64,000 nucleotides of DNA from Trichostrongylus colubriformis. Taxonomy: Eukaryota; Nematoda; Chromadorea; Rhabditida; Trichostrongylidae. The notes below the pieces were generated by a model. The model searched no databases. It saw only the letters and a list, made by a program, of their open reading frames with translations, and was not told where the DNA came from. Position 1 is the first letter of the stretch. The number at the start of each line of letters is the position of its first letter. Positions 11,786 through 23,483 of the stretch are shown here, one piece after another. The DNA is taken from the NCBI GenBank assembly GCA_963978905.1, contig OZ022259.1, forward strand, positions 31,535,994 to 31,599,993, read 5' to 3'. The position numbers were made by a program, and so were the translations under genes.

Positions 11786-12395
11786 TTCCTTGATCGAGAC
11801 GTGGGTACCAGTTCTTGAAGCTTGCGGAGCCGGCGAAGCAAGGGCGACTCCACCAAGCAGTCGAGGGCCCGCCCACCTCAAACATGATTGTTGGCAGTGA
11901 GGTGGTAACGGTGGCAACAACGTGGCAAGTGAGGTATTCGTTCACTGCATCAACAATTCATTTCATTAAATTTTGACGATGTAAGAAGGCTGCTCTCCTG
12001 ATCCCCAACAGTACCGGACGGCGATTGGCGGGAGAGGCAGTGATCCATCTTGTCACACTAATTAGGCAATTGGCAGACGCAGACATCACGTATCCGCTCT
12101 GATTTCTTCTTTTCGGAATTCAGGCAGCTTCTCACTTTCCCCTATTTCCAGCAGACCCAACGCCCAACCATCAGCAACAATGCTGGTGCGTCCATTTAAA
12201 GATAACGCGAGAGGCAATTTCGGCCTACGGAAACACTTGCAGATCGTTCAGTTTGTCGTAATTGCACACATGGCGACTTTCCAAAAAGTCGAAGTTGGAT
12301 TCATTGGACTATTTCATCATGCACCTCTTTTCTTACCTTTGCGCTCAGTCTGCTTCACTGTTTTACTTGTCTGTTGTAGTTTGTTGATCCAGATG

Positions 12396-12597
12396 CTTAA
12401 AGACGCCGGCAGGGGATAACTTTGGCCTACGGTAGAACAGACGTAGTGTGGACGAGTTTAAGTGGCCGCCATCCCACAAACTCGCCAATTTGACGGCTTG
12501 GCATGTTGCCAAGAAGAGATGTTTCTAATATAAATTTGTTTTTCCTTTTTACTTTTTCCTTTGATCTTTCTTATATTGTTTCTAGATGTACTTACAT
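12396..12597. repeat. dispersed repeat M, copy 1
   Basis: About 200 bp shared in opposite orientation with 45664-45874. Shared blocks include GTAGAACAGACG, GTGTGGACGAGTTT, TGGCCGCCAT, AAACTCGCCAATTTGACG and the edge CTAGATGTACTTAC. The block is non-coding and its nature unknown. The flanking sequence on both sides (11936-12931) shows no gene. Confidence 0.75.
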
Positions 12598-12931
12598 GAA
12601 TGTTATTGTAGTTGGGAATGGCCACTCTACTGCGCTGCGAGTCAGTGCTACAACTAACGTTGGCCCGCGGCCCGTCTCGTACAGCGGACAACTCGGAAAG
12701 TCTTTGTGTGGATGCGAATTGGATGCGAATACACACCGCAGCGTCGTGCTTTTGAATCCGGGCTTTTTCACCGATTATCGCTTCTAACCTTCAGCGTTCG
12801 TTACAAAGTGCTCATTTCTTTGCAGCTTCCTCTTGTTTCGGACCCCTTCCGGTTCCTTTAACGTCATCGAGAATGAAATCGAATTTGCCCTACGCGACAT
12901 CGAATGGCAGAGACGTGGTCTTTCGGCCGCT

Positions 12932-13586
12932 GTCATACTTTGCGCATGGACGGTGGCACCGCCTCCAATCATGGGCCTTCCGTTGGTGGGGGCCGCTTCG
13001 TCGAATTTTCGCGCGGCCTCCCGCGCAAACGGCGCGGCGAGTGCGAGTCGTTTGCAATTCCGCTCAAGACGCAATAGGCTGGTACGTGAGGGACCTTTGA
13101 AGATTGCACCTATTTTCAGCGCGGGCGGCTATTTGCTTTTGTTCTTAAGCTCTGTGAGAACCGAAACGTTAAAGGTAATTGTTATTGTTCTCTCTCATTC
13201 TGCAGGGAGTGATCAATAGAAGTTTCTTCAGGAGCATTAACAGTTGAAGAAACCTATCAAGATAACACAGCAATCAACAACAACCTCAACTACAACAGAA
13301 GCAGTGATAGCTATGCTTTTATTAGCTTTAAAAGACGATGGAGAGTTCATATTGCAGCCTTAGGAAATTTTAATTCACAACATATTGCTAAAATAGCTGC
13401 AATCTTTGAAGATCCCTTACGATACCAGCCCGTTGCGTCTTGAGCGGAATTCCACACGACTCGTACTGACGGCGCCGCGAGTGCGACGCCGCGAGGCGAA
13501 AACTCGATAATCGACCTCCCACCCTTGACGTGGCGGCAGGCACATGGTGCCGGCGTCAATGCGCAAGGTGTGACCGCGGCCTTCTC
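12932..13586. repeat. GC-rich fold-back of two 190-bp arms
   Basis: The arm at 12932-13122 and the reversed arm at about 13393-13586 share CCGCTCAAGACGCAA, GGCTGGTA, AAGATTGCA and a GC-rich middle. They are separated by about 270 bp of ordinary sequence. The outer ends start GGCCGCtGTCATACTTTGCG, a motif shared with the MITEs at 18181, 20061 and 51831. A third diverged relative occurs at about 46334-46560. Confidence 0.7.
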
Positions 13587-13675
13587 TGCCCGCCGGCAGC
13601 AAGCATTTCGGCCAATGAAGTAGGTGAAGCGCGCAAGGATCGCGATAGCTCCCCAAAGACGCGAGTTCCACTTCA

Positions 13676-13777
13676 TACAATACCGCTCGCGTCAGGGGAG
13701 TAATTTTCACCTTGCGACGGTTTGTTCGCGAACAAACCGTCGCAAGGCGAAAATTACTCCCCCGACGCGGTATTGTA
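13676..13777. repeat. palindrome family P, imperfect copy (102 bp)
   Basis: Same sequence as the perfect palindrome at 23484-23589, with a four-base deletion in the right arm and a few mismatches. It begins TACAATACCG, centres on TTCGCGAA and ends in GTATTGTA. Non-coding. Confidence 0.85.
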
Positions 13778-14178
13778 TTGTCTCTTCTGAGCTCAAGTGT
13801 TCGTTTACATAGAATAGCGCCTTCGAGTCGCTTTTCTTCGTATTGCTCATAAATTGGAAGTTGTGTACGTGTGCAGTAGGGCGCCGTGTTTACATAGTTG
13901 GGTTGTAATCAGGTTCAAGCACGAGCCGAAGATTACTCGGGGGGGGGGGGTCGTATTTTGTGTTGGAAAATGAGAAGTCGTTTTTGAAAGGTCTTCCAAG
14001 ACTGATTTTAATATTTTTGATTTTAGATAAATAAATCTATAAAAATATCAAAATCAGTATCTACTCAAGCTGTCAGCTTCACGGTTCGATGCCGGTATTG
14101 GCCAACAAGCTCAACACGTTATACGTGTGAGTGCTGATAAGCTATGGTAAATATTCTGATGCGATTAAGCCTTATATA
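13778..14178. other. no gene seen
   Basis: No coding sequence is recognised. Bases 14076-14160 (CAGCTTCACGGTtCGATGCC, GGTATTGGCCAAC, GAGTGCTGATaAGCTATGG) match the middle of the tRNA-derived fold-back at 53365-53450. A run of ten or so G lies near 13940. Confidence 0.5.
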
Positions 14179-14662
14179 TACAGGACGTGCCAAAAAAGAG
14201 TAATGTTTTCTCCTCCACTTTCAACCCTACTTCAGAACTTCAGCAAATTCTGACCAGGTATTTTCATCCCTAAGGTGAAGGGCAGACTTCACTCTATCAC
14301 TAATCTCCGTAACAGCCTTCTGCACGAACAGGATCGTGAGCTTCTTCCGAGTGAATATGATGTGTCACCTACACACGGCAAAATCCGAGATTTCGTCACT
14401 CTCGTTCACCACCTTGTTAAGGTCCGTTCACTCTTGGATACCTGAGGGTATTCATACTGGGTGGTGCCTTTGAGTATTCCGTTTTTTTACGCTCTCGAAA
14501 TCCTCCGTCTCTAAGAAACAAAACGTGCCATTATCACTGAAAACCCTCCGGAGGGGGTTTGATGCATGAAAAATGGCACTTCAGATCATAGCAGCGTTGT
14601 CCGAGCAGCAAGAGCTCTAGAATTTTCACGAAACGAAGGGCCCATCTTTAGGAAGTTCCCCA
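14179..14662. mobile_element. 730-bp TIR family (family X), truncated copy
   Basis: The start TATACAGGACGTGCCAAAAA matches the TIR of the complete copies at 22056-22780 and 40904-41636. About 480 bp then match the 22-kb copy at moderate identity (shared: CTCCGTAACAGCCTTCT, GATGTGTCACC, CCTCCGGAGG, TCAGATCAtAGCAGCGTT). Homology stops at about 14662, where mariner family C begins. The other end is absent. Confidence 0.75.
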
Positions 14663-15793
14663 CTAAAGATGGATTCTTCTTTCGAAGAACTCGGCCGGCT
14701 GCGACTCTAAGTAGTTCGACACCCAGCGTTGGAATTTTTCGCGGTTTGTGAACTTTCTCTCGGCCAAGGAGTGCTGCATCGACCGGAACAGATGGTAATC
14801 GAATGGTGCCAGGTCTGGGCTGTATGGCGGATAAGGCAGAACTTGCCAGCTCAATTCCTCAGATTTTTCCAAAGTGATTTTTGCGACATCTGGACGAGCG
14901 TTGTCGTGGAGGAACTTTGTCGACGTCGCTTCGACACCTTGACGACGCAGTGCTTGTTCCACGCGGTTCAGTTGATCTTTGTAGGTGTCGCTGTAAGTGT
15001 TTGACCCGTATTCAGAACGTCAGAATGCAAACCTTTGCTGTTTCACCAACACACAGCATCCCCTTTTTGCCGTGTATATCCGGTTTTGGAAGTTTTGGAG
15101 TGTCACCGGTGTCTAAGCACCGTCTTTTTCGCGTTGCGTTGTCGAAGCAGGTCCATATCTCATCTGATGTAACAACAGAGCCAAAGAAACCGCTGTTCTT
15201 GGAGCGGCGAAGAAGAATTCCGGCCACTGCCACTCGTGTTGCCTTGCTTGCGTCGCTCAGCTGGTGCGGTGATCATTTTCCGCATCTGTATGTACGTCTT
15301 GCAAATTCCAGCCAATGTTCATGGATGGTAGAGTTTGAGCAGACAAAATGTGTAGCCAGTTCTCAAGTGGTTTGGCGTGGATTCAATTCAATGACGGACT
15401 TCAACACTTGGTTATCGACGACTTGAGGTTGACGTCCAAGTGCTTTGTCCCCCAAGCTTTCATTACCGTTTTTTAGACGCTGCAACCATCGTCGAACTGG
15501 CTTTCCGATGGGGCTTCGTCGCCGAATACCTCAGATAGGGCACGATGAGATTCAGCAGCTGATTTTCCTTGCCAGATGTCGTACCACATGCAAGCTCACA
15601 TTCGAAATTTTGTTCAGGCATTTCCTAATTTTTTCTTCAAAAAAAAATACAAAGTAGACATAAAGAAGAATATATCAAAAGATGCGCAATAAAAATCACT
15701 TTCCAGCAGACAAAAGTGTCTCAAAAATTCTTCTATAGTAGGAGAGAAACAAATGGACAAATTCAACGCACATTTTTTTTCCGAACAACCTGA
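14663..15793 (-). mobile_element. mariner element (family C), truncated, with decayed transposase
   Basis: The right end reads CCGAACAACCTGA followed by TA, typical for a mariner inverted repeat; the left end is missing. Minus-strand transposase pieces: an N-terminal stretch with WLQRLKNGNESLGDKALG (about 15490), VVTSDEIWTCFDNATRKRR (first catalytic Asp, 15012-15233), FLHDNARPDVAKITLEKSE and YSPDLAPFDYHLFRSMQ (second and third, 14663-14962). Several frameshifts and a stop separate them. The protein breaks off after AEFFERRIHL, exactly at the junction with family X sequence, so the C-terminus and left inverted repeat are gone. Confidence 0.85.
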
Positions 15794-16372
15794 TATATAG
15801 TAGGGATATACATAGCATACAGTACTCTTACAGTATACAGTACTATATAAGGTAGTAATTTATTTTATTTCTTACATGTCCATCAACTCAGTACCTATAA
15901 TACGATGAGCAACGGCTGTAAAACCTCCGAATTAAGCTGAAAAAGCGAGAATAATCAGGCAATGTTGAGGGGCGAACTCGCATTTTATTCAGATCTGTGG
16001 TAACCATAAGTGAAGAGATTAGTCACGGAAAACAAAATTGTGAATAAGTAGATAACGAACTTCAATAGCCAACATACTTAAGGTTTATGTAGAATAGAAA
16101 TTTGGCAGAAAACTGTTAAGACAATCGCCTTCGGAAGAAAAGTCAATGATCCCCAGTAGCTCTAGACATCATGACTATGTAGTAGTTTTACAAGAGCGAT
16201 ATGTTTGAACCGAAGCGGAGGAATTGCTTTGGGTGGCTTGTGTCTGAAGCTGTGTTTATCTGTTTGAGCCGGCAAATAATTTTTCACAAATTAATACGCT
16301 GAAGTTATCGTGGTCTGTCGCTCACATAACCTTGCTCGTAACTGGTTATGATTCGATCGCAGTGCTCGATTC
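15794..16372. other. no gene seen
   Basis: Short AT-rich stretch between the truncated mariner and the Clc-like gene, presumably containing that gene's 3' UTR. It holds a small cluster of GTATACAGTACT-like repeats near 15830. Confidence 0.4.
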
Positions 16373-19300
16373 TCAGAGACAGCATCCTCCCAGGCAGACT
16401 ATCACACCAGCGATGATAGTGTCTACAGCTGCCAGAACGAGAGCACATGCCGATAGCCAAAATGAGTACCCGAACTGGTCCTTGTGGTCTAGTGTTTTAC
16501 CTGAAATAAAAAAGGGAGAAAGCATTATTTGTACATGCTATAGTGAAGATACGATGTATAACTGTTTTGTTATAGATGTGTTGTGTAGATATAGCATCTC
16601 ACCCTGTAGTAACTTTACTTCGTTCATATTGTTATTCCCCCTTGATACGCCTTGCTTTACGTAGCTATTGGAAATGTACAGTTCCCTATTCACCTAGGAC
16701 CCCTTAAGGGTCACGCCCACTTCGCCACTATATAAGGCGAGTGTAGCAAGTCATATTTATTCTGATCCTCCACGTTAACTGCCGAGCGGTTGCTTATCCA
16801 ATGAAGCTTCACAGGAACTGACCAACACCCCTATACAAGTCAAGAAGCCCCAGACGGCCACGCCAGCCCGACAATAGTCCATTTCGGAGTGCCTGATAGG
16901 GTGTGACCTACGGACATGGGTGAGGGTGTATCGAACTCTCTCACTCCGCCACACACTCTCACTCGTGCCACGCACTCTTACTCTCGCCACTCACCCATGA
17001 CCGTAGGCCGCGCCCTATCAGGCGCTTCGAGATGGAGTATACCTTTATTATTGCCTTCAATAAAAATTTACCCTAGTGTGTGCTTGCTAGGTTTGAGCAT
17101 ATTGAAAGGAGAGAAACAAAAAAGAAGAATGGAGATGCTCTATTTACCTAAATCTCCTTTGTTGTTCACTGCGTAGACAATGACAGCGACGAGTAAAAAC
17201 GCGGTTGTGAGGAAGGATAGAATCGTTAGCGGATGAACGATGAATTTTTTGCAGCAACAGGCAAAACTAAAATTTCCGTGGTTAAGTTTTCCGACTTTTA
17301 GAGCAATTTTGTAAACTTCTCCTCAATTAATGGAATTAAAACTTAGCATTGTTTTCGCTTCATTTTCAATTAATTCAAATGACAAATGTCACTACGTCCT
17401 TAAATGGTTGTTGAATGCGTGGCTCAACCCAGAAAAGGGTCCACACCCATTAAAGGTAGCGATAGGGGAAATTTGAACGAATAGTGAAAAGTTTGGTGCA
17501 GGGTGACGCAATTCGTGTGGCGCGGTGACCCGAACCGAGTGTCCTGTCACACTTCCTAGATCTACTACCGAACTGCATTCGTGTTGCAGCTTTGCGGTTG
17601 CATACCTAAGCTGCAGAACTATAGATTACCTTAGTGTGTGGGATTTTGGTTCTGTTTCGTAAAAAAAACTTCAAATTTCTTGTTGATGAGGAACCCTCAA
17701 CGATGGGATAGAGCTGCCACAGGAAGCCAAACACCGATTGAATTGTTTATAACCTATCTCGCTGATTTCCGGAATTCAAGAAGTAAGGCCGTGGGCGCTA
17801 AGGGAATCAGGAGGGGCCAGTGCACTGTGCTCTGCGTCTCTGACGCTATGGCTGGAGCGCAGAGAAGTCATGGAGCTAGCCCAATTGGGTTCGAATTTTG
17901 CAAAGAAATGATGATGAAGCTAATTCGTGCTTTTTCTATTCTATGCTAGAGCCTAAACTTATGGAAGGAGATTTCCTTCCCCAAACTTAGACGGATACGC
18001 GTAAGTGGCTGTTTATTCTAGTTGAAGGGAATTTCTCAAAATATACTAATGGAAGAATAATTCAATCGTTTCCTGTTAGTTAGCTGTATCTAGACATGAA
18101 ATACCTTGGGAGTGCCTATAAGCAGAAATTGGGCGTGACTTAGCTTTTGTCGAGTGGTCTTCCTCAACTCCAGTAGCACTAGACCGCGTTCATACTTTGC
18201 GCAGCGACGCCAGTACCGGCAGCGACGGCGTCAAAATCATGTGCCCACGGCGGCACTCTGGTGATGCGCTCCATTTGCCAAACGCTTGACCCAACCACAT
18301 TACAGTATGATGATTCGATTCGAATCTCGGCATAAGGCCATACTATGCCAAATTAGAACTTGGATTCCTGAGCTGTCGCCACGTCATCGTTTTACAAAGG
18401 AAGCGGATCATCAAAGTGCCACCGTGGGCACATGGTTTTGACGCCGTCGCTGACGGTGCCGGCGTCGGTGCGCAAAGTATGAGCACGGTCTGAGCGTTTG
18501 CAAGAGCTGCCCTCGACAAGGTTTTTTACTCATTTAGCGTAACTCACAAGGCGATAAGATTCCACACCAGCGATAAGATTTCGAAGATCAGAGCCAAGAC
18601 CATGAAGATGGCAACCGTTTTCATATACCCATGCTGTGCCTGAAAAGGAGAAGTGATTAGTGCGGAACCTTTCCATAAAAGGTCAACCATGACGAACCTT
18701 TTCGAATGGATCACAGTTGTTCAGATCGCTCAGGCACTTCCATGAGAAAAGTTCTGCAAGAACCTGCATATTTCAAGGATTCGTGCGCGAAAAAATTTCA
18801 TGATTCTAATTCCTCACAAAATCACTACACTACATCCAGTACTCGAACAAAAAATAAGAAGTCAAAAATTCCTCCGTCCTAGCGCAAATTGGAACATCTG
18901 AAAGAACAATAATTCGCCTAAAGGCACATTCCAGGATTATTGGGATATCACATCTCCTGCCGTGGATGGATAGTCCGATCCGAGACACGTAGGCTGTACC
19001 GAAGCGTGGATGTCAGTTTCTGGAGCGTGCAGAGTCAAAGAATCTAGCGCAACAGCTCGGCCCCGCCCACCCCAGCCGGGGGTATGCTGCAAGTGTTCCG
19101 GTGCTTGGTGTGGGGTCAGGTCACTCACTAGGGGGTTAACATCACGAGGCGATTGGTTTACTGCCAATTTCAAGATCTTGGCTACGTAGCTGGTCTACCT
19201 ATGTCAAAGATGAGAGTCGAAGACTAAAGGCAGACCTCCGGCTGGGGTGGGCGGGGCCAAGATGTTGCGCTAGCTTCTCTGGCTCTGCACGCTCCAGGAA

Positions 19301-20478
19301 CTGACACCCACGCCTCGGTAAAGGTACAGCCTACGTGGCTTGGGTGGAACTATCCATCTACGGCAGGAGATGTGATATCCCAATGATTCTGGAATGTGCC
19401 TTTAAATTCCCGCCGAACAACTTTTCGATAGTTTGTCGGCGGGAAGGAGCGCAGTTCGTAGCATCACACACAGTGCTGTTATGCTTCTCATACTGCCTCA
19501 CTGATCACGTGCCACCGCCTTCCAAAGCCCCTACCACCTTTCTTCCCCTCCACTTTCCCGTATCCCGCCTTGCCGGAAATGTGGTGTATGATCACCGTAT
19601 TTCCTTTTTTCGCGTTAAACTTTGCATGTAATGAACAATGCAACATAATTATGCCCCGCTCATCATAATTATATGAGGGAAGGGAAGAAAAGCTCAAAGT
19701 TCGGACGATGGTGACAGGGGTAATGTTCGCTACGGTGGAAAAGAGTGCTCCGGGCTCTGTGGAGCCATCTTTTTCACCAGCTGTCACCTGTTTTAGCATG
19801 TCCCACCCCAACCTTGACGTGCCCCGCCCATTTTCGCAATCAACTTTTGAAAAGCGGTCTTGTTTTTCGGATTATCAGCCGTTTCGTTCCGTTTTTCGTC
19901 ATTTTCATACCAGTAAACACCTTGACATTTGCTTTCAACAGTCTTAAATCGGAACAAACTACCTCTGCCACTACCTTTAAGCTTACAAATAATAAACATC
20001 AAAATCAATATTCTCTTCAGTGGTTAGTGTATAAGGCACCTACGCGGGAGATGTATCGTTAGGTCGCGTTATATTTTGCGCCGGCAGGGCGTAGCTGTTC
20101 ACAGGCAGCAAGGCAGAGTGGCACGGGGGAGGTCAGAGACGACGCAAGCGACGAGAAAGGCTTGAGAAGGAGGAAATGCAGAGAAACACGCAGCCACGCT
20201 CTGCCGTCAGCACCGCAAAGTATGAACGTGTGACGCACTGAACGCCATGAAGGATCGGAGCGACTCGGCGGGACACTGCATCGGCCGTGGTGCGCCCTTC
20301 ACATTCATTTGCTCGGTGCATTTTTTTGCTTGGTTCTCATAGATTCAATTCAAAATCTGCAATATTTTAAAGGATTGTAGGACATACTTCCGTCGAATGT
20401 TGGTATTGCTGTCAGTATAAGGCAGCCAATCATCACAATACCAAAAACGATCTGTCCACATGCCGAAAATATGCACAT
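16373..20478 (-). CDS. four-TM Clc-like / claudin-family membrane protein
   Basis: Nematode Clc-like and claudin-type proteins are four-span plasma membrane proteins, often at cell junctions. Five in-phase exons: 20478-20388, 18753-18698, 18639-18548, 17266-17148, 16500-16373, giving 161 residues. Four hydrophobic segments are clear: QIVFGIVMIGCLILTAI (TM1), VAIFMVLALIFEILSLVW (TM2), LTILSFLTTAFLLVAVIVYA (TM3), FWLSACALVLAAVDTIIAGV (TM4). The first loop holds FSWKC, echoing the claudin W-x-C pattern, but is short (about 25 residues), and FGYSFWLS before TM4 resembles Clc-like proteins. The start is the first Met of the hydrophobic exon; an upstream exon cannot be excluded. Introns 1 and 4 are large and carry MITEs. 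The gene model is good; family membership is inferred from topology. Confidence 0.72.
16875..17040. repeat. MITE family C6, copy 1
   Basis: Ends TAGTCCATTTCGGAGTGCC and GGCGCTTCGAGATGGAGTA; the interior is CACTC-rich (CACACACTCTCACTC). It is one of six copies in the window (25407, 32580, 44225, 46786, 46961) and lies in intron 4 of the Clc-like gene. Confidence 0.85.
17795..18180. repeat. dispersed repeat R, copy 1
   Basis: About 385 bp homologous to 35582-35976 and 39735-40050. Shared blocks: CAGTGCACTGTGCTcTGCGT, GTTAGTTAGCTGTATCTAGA, GCTTTTGTCGAGTGG and the end CTCCAGTAGCAC. Non-coding. It lies in intron 3 of the Clc-like gene and abuts the next MITE. Confidence 0.8.
18181..18491. repeat. 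MITE with 90-bp inverted ends
   Basis: The left end AGACCGCGTTCATACTTTGC continues for about 90 bases and is mirrored at 18402-18491 with few mismatches. The core of about 130 bp is unrelated to the arms. The end motif CATACTTTGCG is shared with other GC-rich MITEs here. Located in intron 3 of the Clc-like gene. Confidence 0.85.
18919..19404. repeat. MITE family T, copy with long inverted arms
   Basis: This 486-bp element starts TAAAGGCACATTCCAGGATT and ends GGAATGTGCCTTTA. Arms of about 165 bp (18919-19083 and 19236-19404) are inverted copies with GTAGGCTGTACC, GAGCGTGCAGAG and GGCCCCGCCCACCCCAGCCG. It lies in intron 1 of the Clc-like gene. Relatives: 24107-24615 and the split copy at 10461-11935. 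Confidence 0.85.
20061..20233. repeat. GC-rich MITE, family K, copy 1
   Basis: Arms GCCGGCAGGGCGTAGCTG and CAGCCACGCTCTGCCGTCAG are inverted. The interior is related to 51831-52003 (AGAGTGGCACGgGGGAG). The outer ends carry TTCATACTTTGCGGTGC on the reverse strand. Located in intron 1 of the Clc-like gene. Confidence 0.75.
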
Positions 20479-22055
20479 TCCTGGAAGTTCGATGACAATG
20501 GCAAGGAAAAGCTAATTATAAAGTGCTGAAGCCAAACGGCCAATAACAGTGGATCGTGTAAGTCAACATTGGTATCCTTTCAAAAAATAGCATTCTTTAT
20601 TGGATGGGCAGGATCCGAGATTTTATCCCAAGGATCATGCAAGGAGAGCCGGGTGGCGCCAGCACTGCCTGTTTCATTTCATAATTCTATTTCATGGGAT
20701 CGAGTCTCGGGTCTTGCCCATTCAGTCTACATGAAACTTTTCTAATAATAAAAATTGTAGAACAACTTGGAACTTGGATAATGGAAGAACAATCATAATA
20801 ATTTGCAATACATAGCTGTGGATACTAGTCCACAAAAGAGTGTAAATATAAATGATAGCTGAATTCTGTTTGGAAGAGGGTTATTATGACTGTGAATGAA
20901 GTTCGTAGAGACGGACCTCAACTACTTTATTAGGCGAGGCACCTGTTGACGTGAAAGTCGAAAAATGCCGGCAAAGGGATCGATAATGAATTAACAATGC
21001 CATTTTCAGATGCAAGCCAACACTTAATGACCTTAGAAAAACACCTTCAATCGAGTGACATGCTGTTCCCAAGCTCCATGGTGCAAAGAGCAGAAAATGC
21101 AGCAAAAAATGGCTGCATGCGTATGCCGACAATGATGCACAGTCATTAAAAAATGTTTGCTCTAAAAAAATCGTAAACCTGCTGACTATGCGAATATCCG
21201 CACGACGAACGATGCCTCACACGACAAACAAGACAGATTGCTGGGATTTTTGGTCTGATAGCAGCATTGCAGAGACTGTTCCGTTCTGGTCGCTCTTTTC
21301 AGGGAGAATTCACCGCCTTTACGACTTCTCATACACGTGGATAGTCGCAAAACCATGGAAACGGAAATTTCCATCAAATAAGCGAAGCCAGGATGGAAGC
21401 GAGGCAGGCTCTCACAAATCACTGTATGAAATTGGTCGTCAAGCAAAAAAGGATAACGCATGTGGCAGCGATCTTATTCTTTGGGATCTGGGAATATTTT
21501 ATGGTCTTAATGGCATTTCAGTGCCTATAACACGTCCACTTTAGCCAATGACACGGTCTGCGGCACCCTCTGGGGTAAAAACTCGTCAAATCATTAAATC
21601 ATCGAAATTCAATTAAATTAAATCATTAAATAATTTTCTCAACGTTCGAGACGAATCTGATACCACTTTGTCTGTTCCAAGGTAATGGAAGGTCTTGTTG
21701 ACCTAGTTGGGCCATGTTACTACGAGCGGCGTCACTTGCCTCTACCTCACCAGCTCCGTCTCGAGCCTGTTCCTACAAATGCCATATTTCTAGCGGAATG
21801 CGTGGCGCATCCCACAAATAGGCATATCAGGGCTAAACCATTTTTTTTGTTTCATTAGGTTGAAAACCACAGACAAGGTCCCCTGGTCGACAGGTTCTGT
21901 CTGATATTTTAAAAGTGCTCTGTAGAACACCATAACGAGCTCGGGGACTCCGTGAGTGCGTGAGAGGGAGTCTCTTTCAAGAGCAACCACATATCCAAAA
22001 TTTGTAATCATTGTATATGGGAACAAAAATCCCCATTTTCATTTTATATTCGAAT
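20479..22055. other. intergenic, no supported gene
   Basis: Upstream of the Clc-like gene. Medium-length open stretches occur on both strands (for example 21188-21544 plus, 21790-22026 minus) but have no motif, splice context or homolog I recognise. The 21790-22026 minus reading (for example GVPELVMVFYRALLKYQTEP) may be a repeat remnant. Confidence 0.4.
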
Positions 22056-22780
22056 ACAGGGAGTGCAAAAAAATGTATTTTTTTGTCTTCTACTTTCAAC
22101 GCTAGACATATTAGTCGAACTTCAGCTGATTCTTACGAGGTATACCCTTCACCAAATTCATGAGCACACCTCATACTATCACCAAACTCCGTAACAGCCT
22201 TCTACACGAGCAGGATCGGAAGCTTCTTTTGCGTGAACAAGATGTGTCACCGCAACTCGGCAAAATCCGGGTTTCGCCACCCTCGTTCACAACCTTGCTG
22301 AGGTCTGTTAACTCTGAGTACCAGCGAGGATTCTTATTGGGTGGTGTTCTTGAAGATTCCGTTTTTTTCGGGTTCCCAGCGCCCTTCGTTTCCAAGAACC
22401 AGTACGTGCCGTTACCACTGAAATCCCTCCGGAGGCAGGTTTAAGGCATGATACATGATACCTACTTCAGATCACAGCAGCGTTATCCAAGCAGCGAGAG
22501 CATTGTGACTTCTATGAACTGAAGGGTCAGTCCCCAGGAAGCTCCCCACGAGAGATGTGCCACGGTAGGTGGCTGTGCTGTTTTGGGCGGACCACGATGC
22601 CTAGGTGCTCTATAGCCCGACTGTGCTCCCTGAAGGCTCCTAGGAAGGTGGAAGTAATGAGCCACAGCTTGTTCCTGCTTTTAGAGGAACATTCAAGGAA
22701 TATTTCGCCCCAATACTTTCATCTCTTTCCTTACCCACCGTTTTGTACACTACCACTACACATTTTTTGGCACCCACTGT
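22056..22780. mobile_element. 730-bp TIR family (family X), complete copy
   Basis: The left end ACAGGGAGTGCAAAAAAATG and right end (reverse strand) ACAGTGGGTGCCAAAAAATG are inverted repeats. Total length is about 725 bp. The interior matches the inverted complement of 40904-41636 and the partial copy at 14179-14662. No intact long open frame is shared by the copies, so it looks non-autonomous. The superfamily is not identified; the TACAGGG...CCAAAAA ends resemble Tc1-type ends only loosely. Confidence 0.75.
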
Positions 22781-23035
22781 TCATAGTAGACGCAAAAGCC
22801 GCAATATTCAATCATTTATGAAGGAACATAAGTTTCGATTTTCAAAATAATAGACAAAAATCTGAATTTGTAATCATCATACAGAAAAGCAAGAAATTTG
22901 ACATTTAATTAATACAAGGAACGATGGAAAATGGTGTAATCGGACGGTATTCTTCGTAAAAGCGGAGCATCTCGTTGTTTTTAAAGCCATATCAAGGGTA
23001 GTGATAACTGGATGACTCACCGTATCAGGGTTCCG

Positions 23036-23217
23036 TCATTTCAGAGATTCGCTGATAAGCTGCAACTTACACATCGCCCTGAATTCGAACGTCACTCCAT
23101 TTTCAACAGCAAACATCAACACAATAGGGTAAACAGCGGAAGAGGGAATGTAGCTACAAGAACGTGCCCTTTTGGAGCCAGCTGCGAGTTCCGCATCTAT
23201 ACTTTCCAGAGAAACAC
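23036..23217 (-). CDS. possible terminal exon of an unknown gene
   Basis: A minus-strand block preceded by a good acceptor (GGAAATTTAG) and ending at TGA. It reads 59 residues in phase, including SLESIDAELAAGSKRARSCS, then VYPIVLMFAVENGVTFEFRA and a terminal ISESLK. I do not recognise the family and could not link it with certainty to another exon. The exon at 26146-26266 is on the same strand upstream and could belong to the same gene. Confidence 0.3.
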
Positions 23218-23483
23218 CTAAATTTCCAGATATAACGACTTGAACAGTGAGAGATCTTCAGGCTATTTTATCGCTGAGTGATCGATCCTGAGTGGTGAAA
23301 GGTCTTGCTGAGAAAGATTTCAAATCTCTTATGTAGAAACGGTAATATACTGAAGAAGTCGGTAATAATCCTGGAGAGATGGGCGACGGAATCCAATGTT
23401 ATGTAAATGATTTCTGCAATATTTTTTCCCAAACTTTACGAAAAATTTTCAGGAGATTGTGTGGGTGGAGTGTATGAAGAAGG

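Larger units (their letters stand above)
10461..11935. repeat. MITE family T, diverged copy split by a mariner
   Basis: Bases 10461-10537 (AGAGGCATTCCAAGATTG ... GATAGTTCGACCC ... GTAGG) match the start of the MITE at 24107. Bases 11786-11935 (GAGACGTGGGTACCAGTTC ... GGTGGCAACAACGTGGCAA) match its continuation. The two halves are separated by the 1248-bp mariner, so the MITE was present first. The copy is strongly diverged and its right end cannot be placed exactly. Confidence 0.75.

Noticed and set aside
12833..13219. 128-codon GC-rich open frame on the plus strand, and antisense frames at 13347-13710
   Set aside because: They fall in the arms of the GC-rich fold-back; open frames follow from low stop-codon density in GC-rich repeats.
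21188..21544. 118-codon plus-strand open frame and its antisense counterpart
   Set aside because: Neither shows a domain or reliable exon boundaries.
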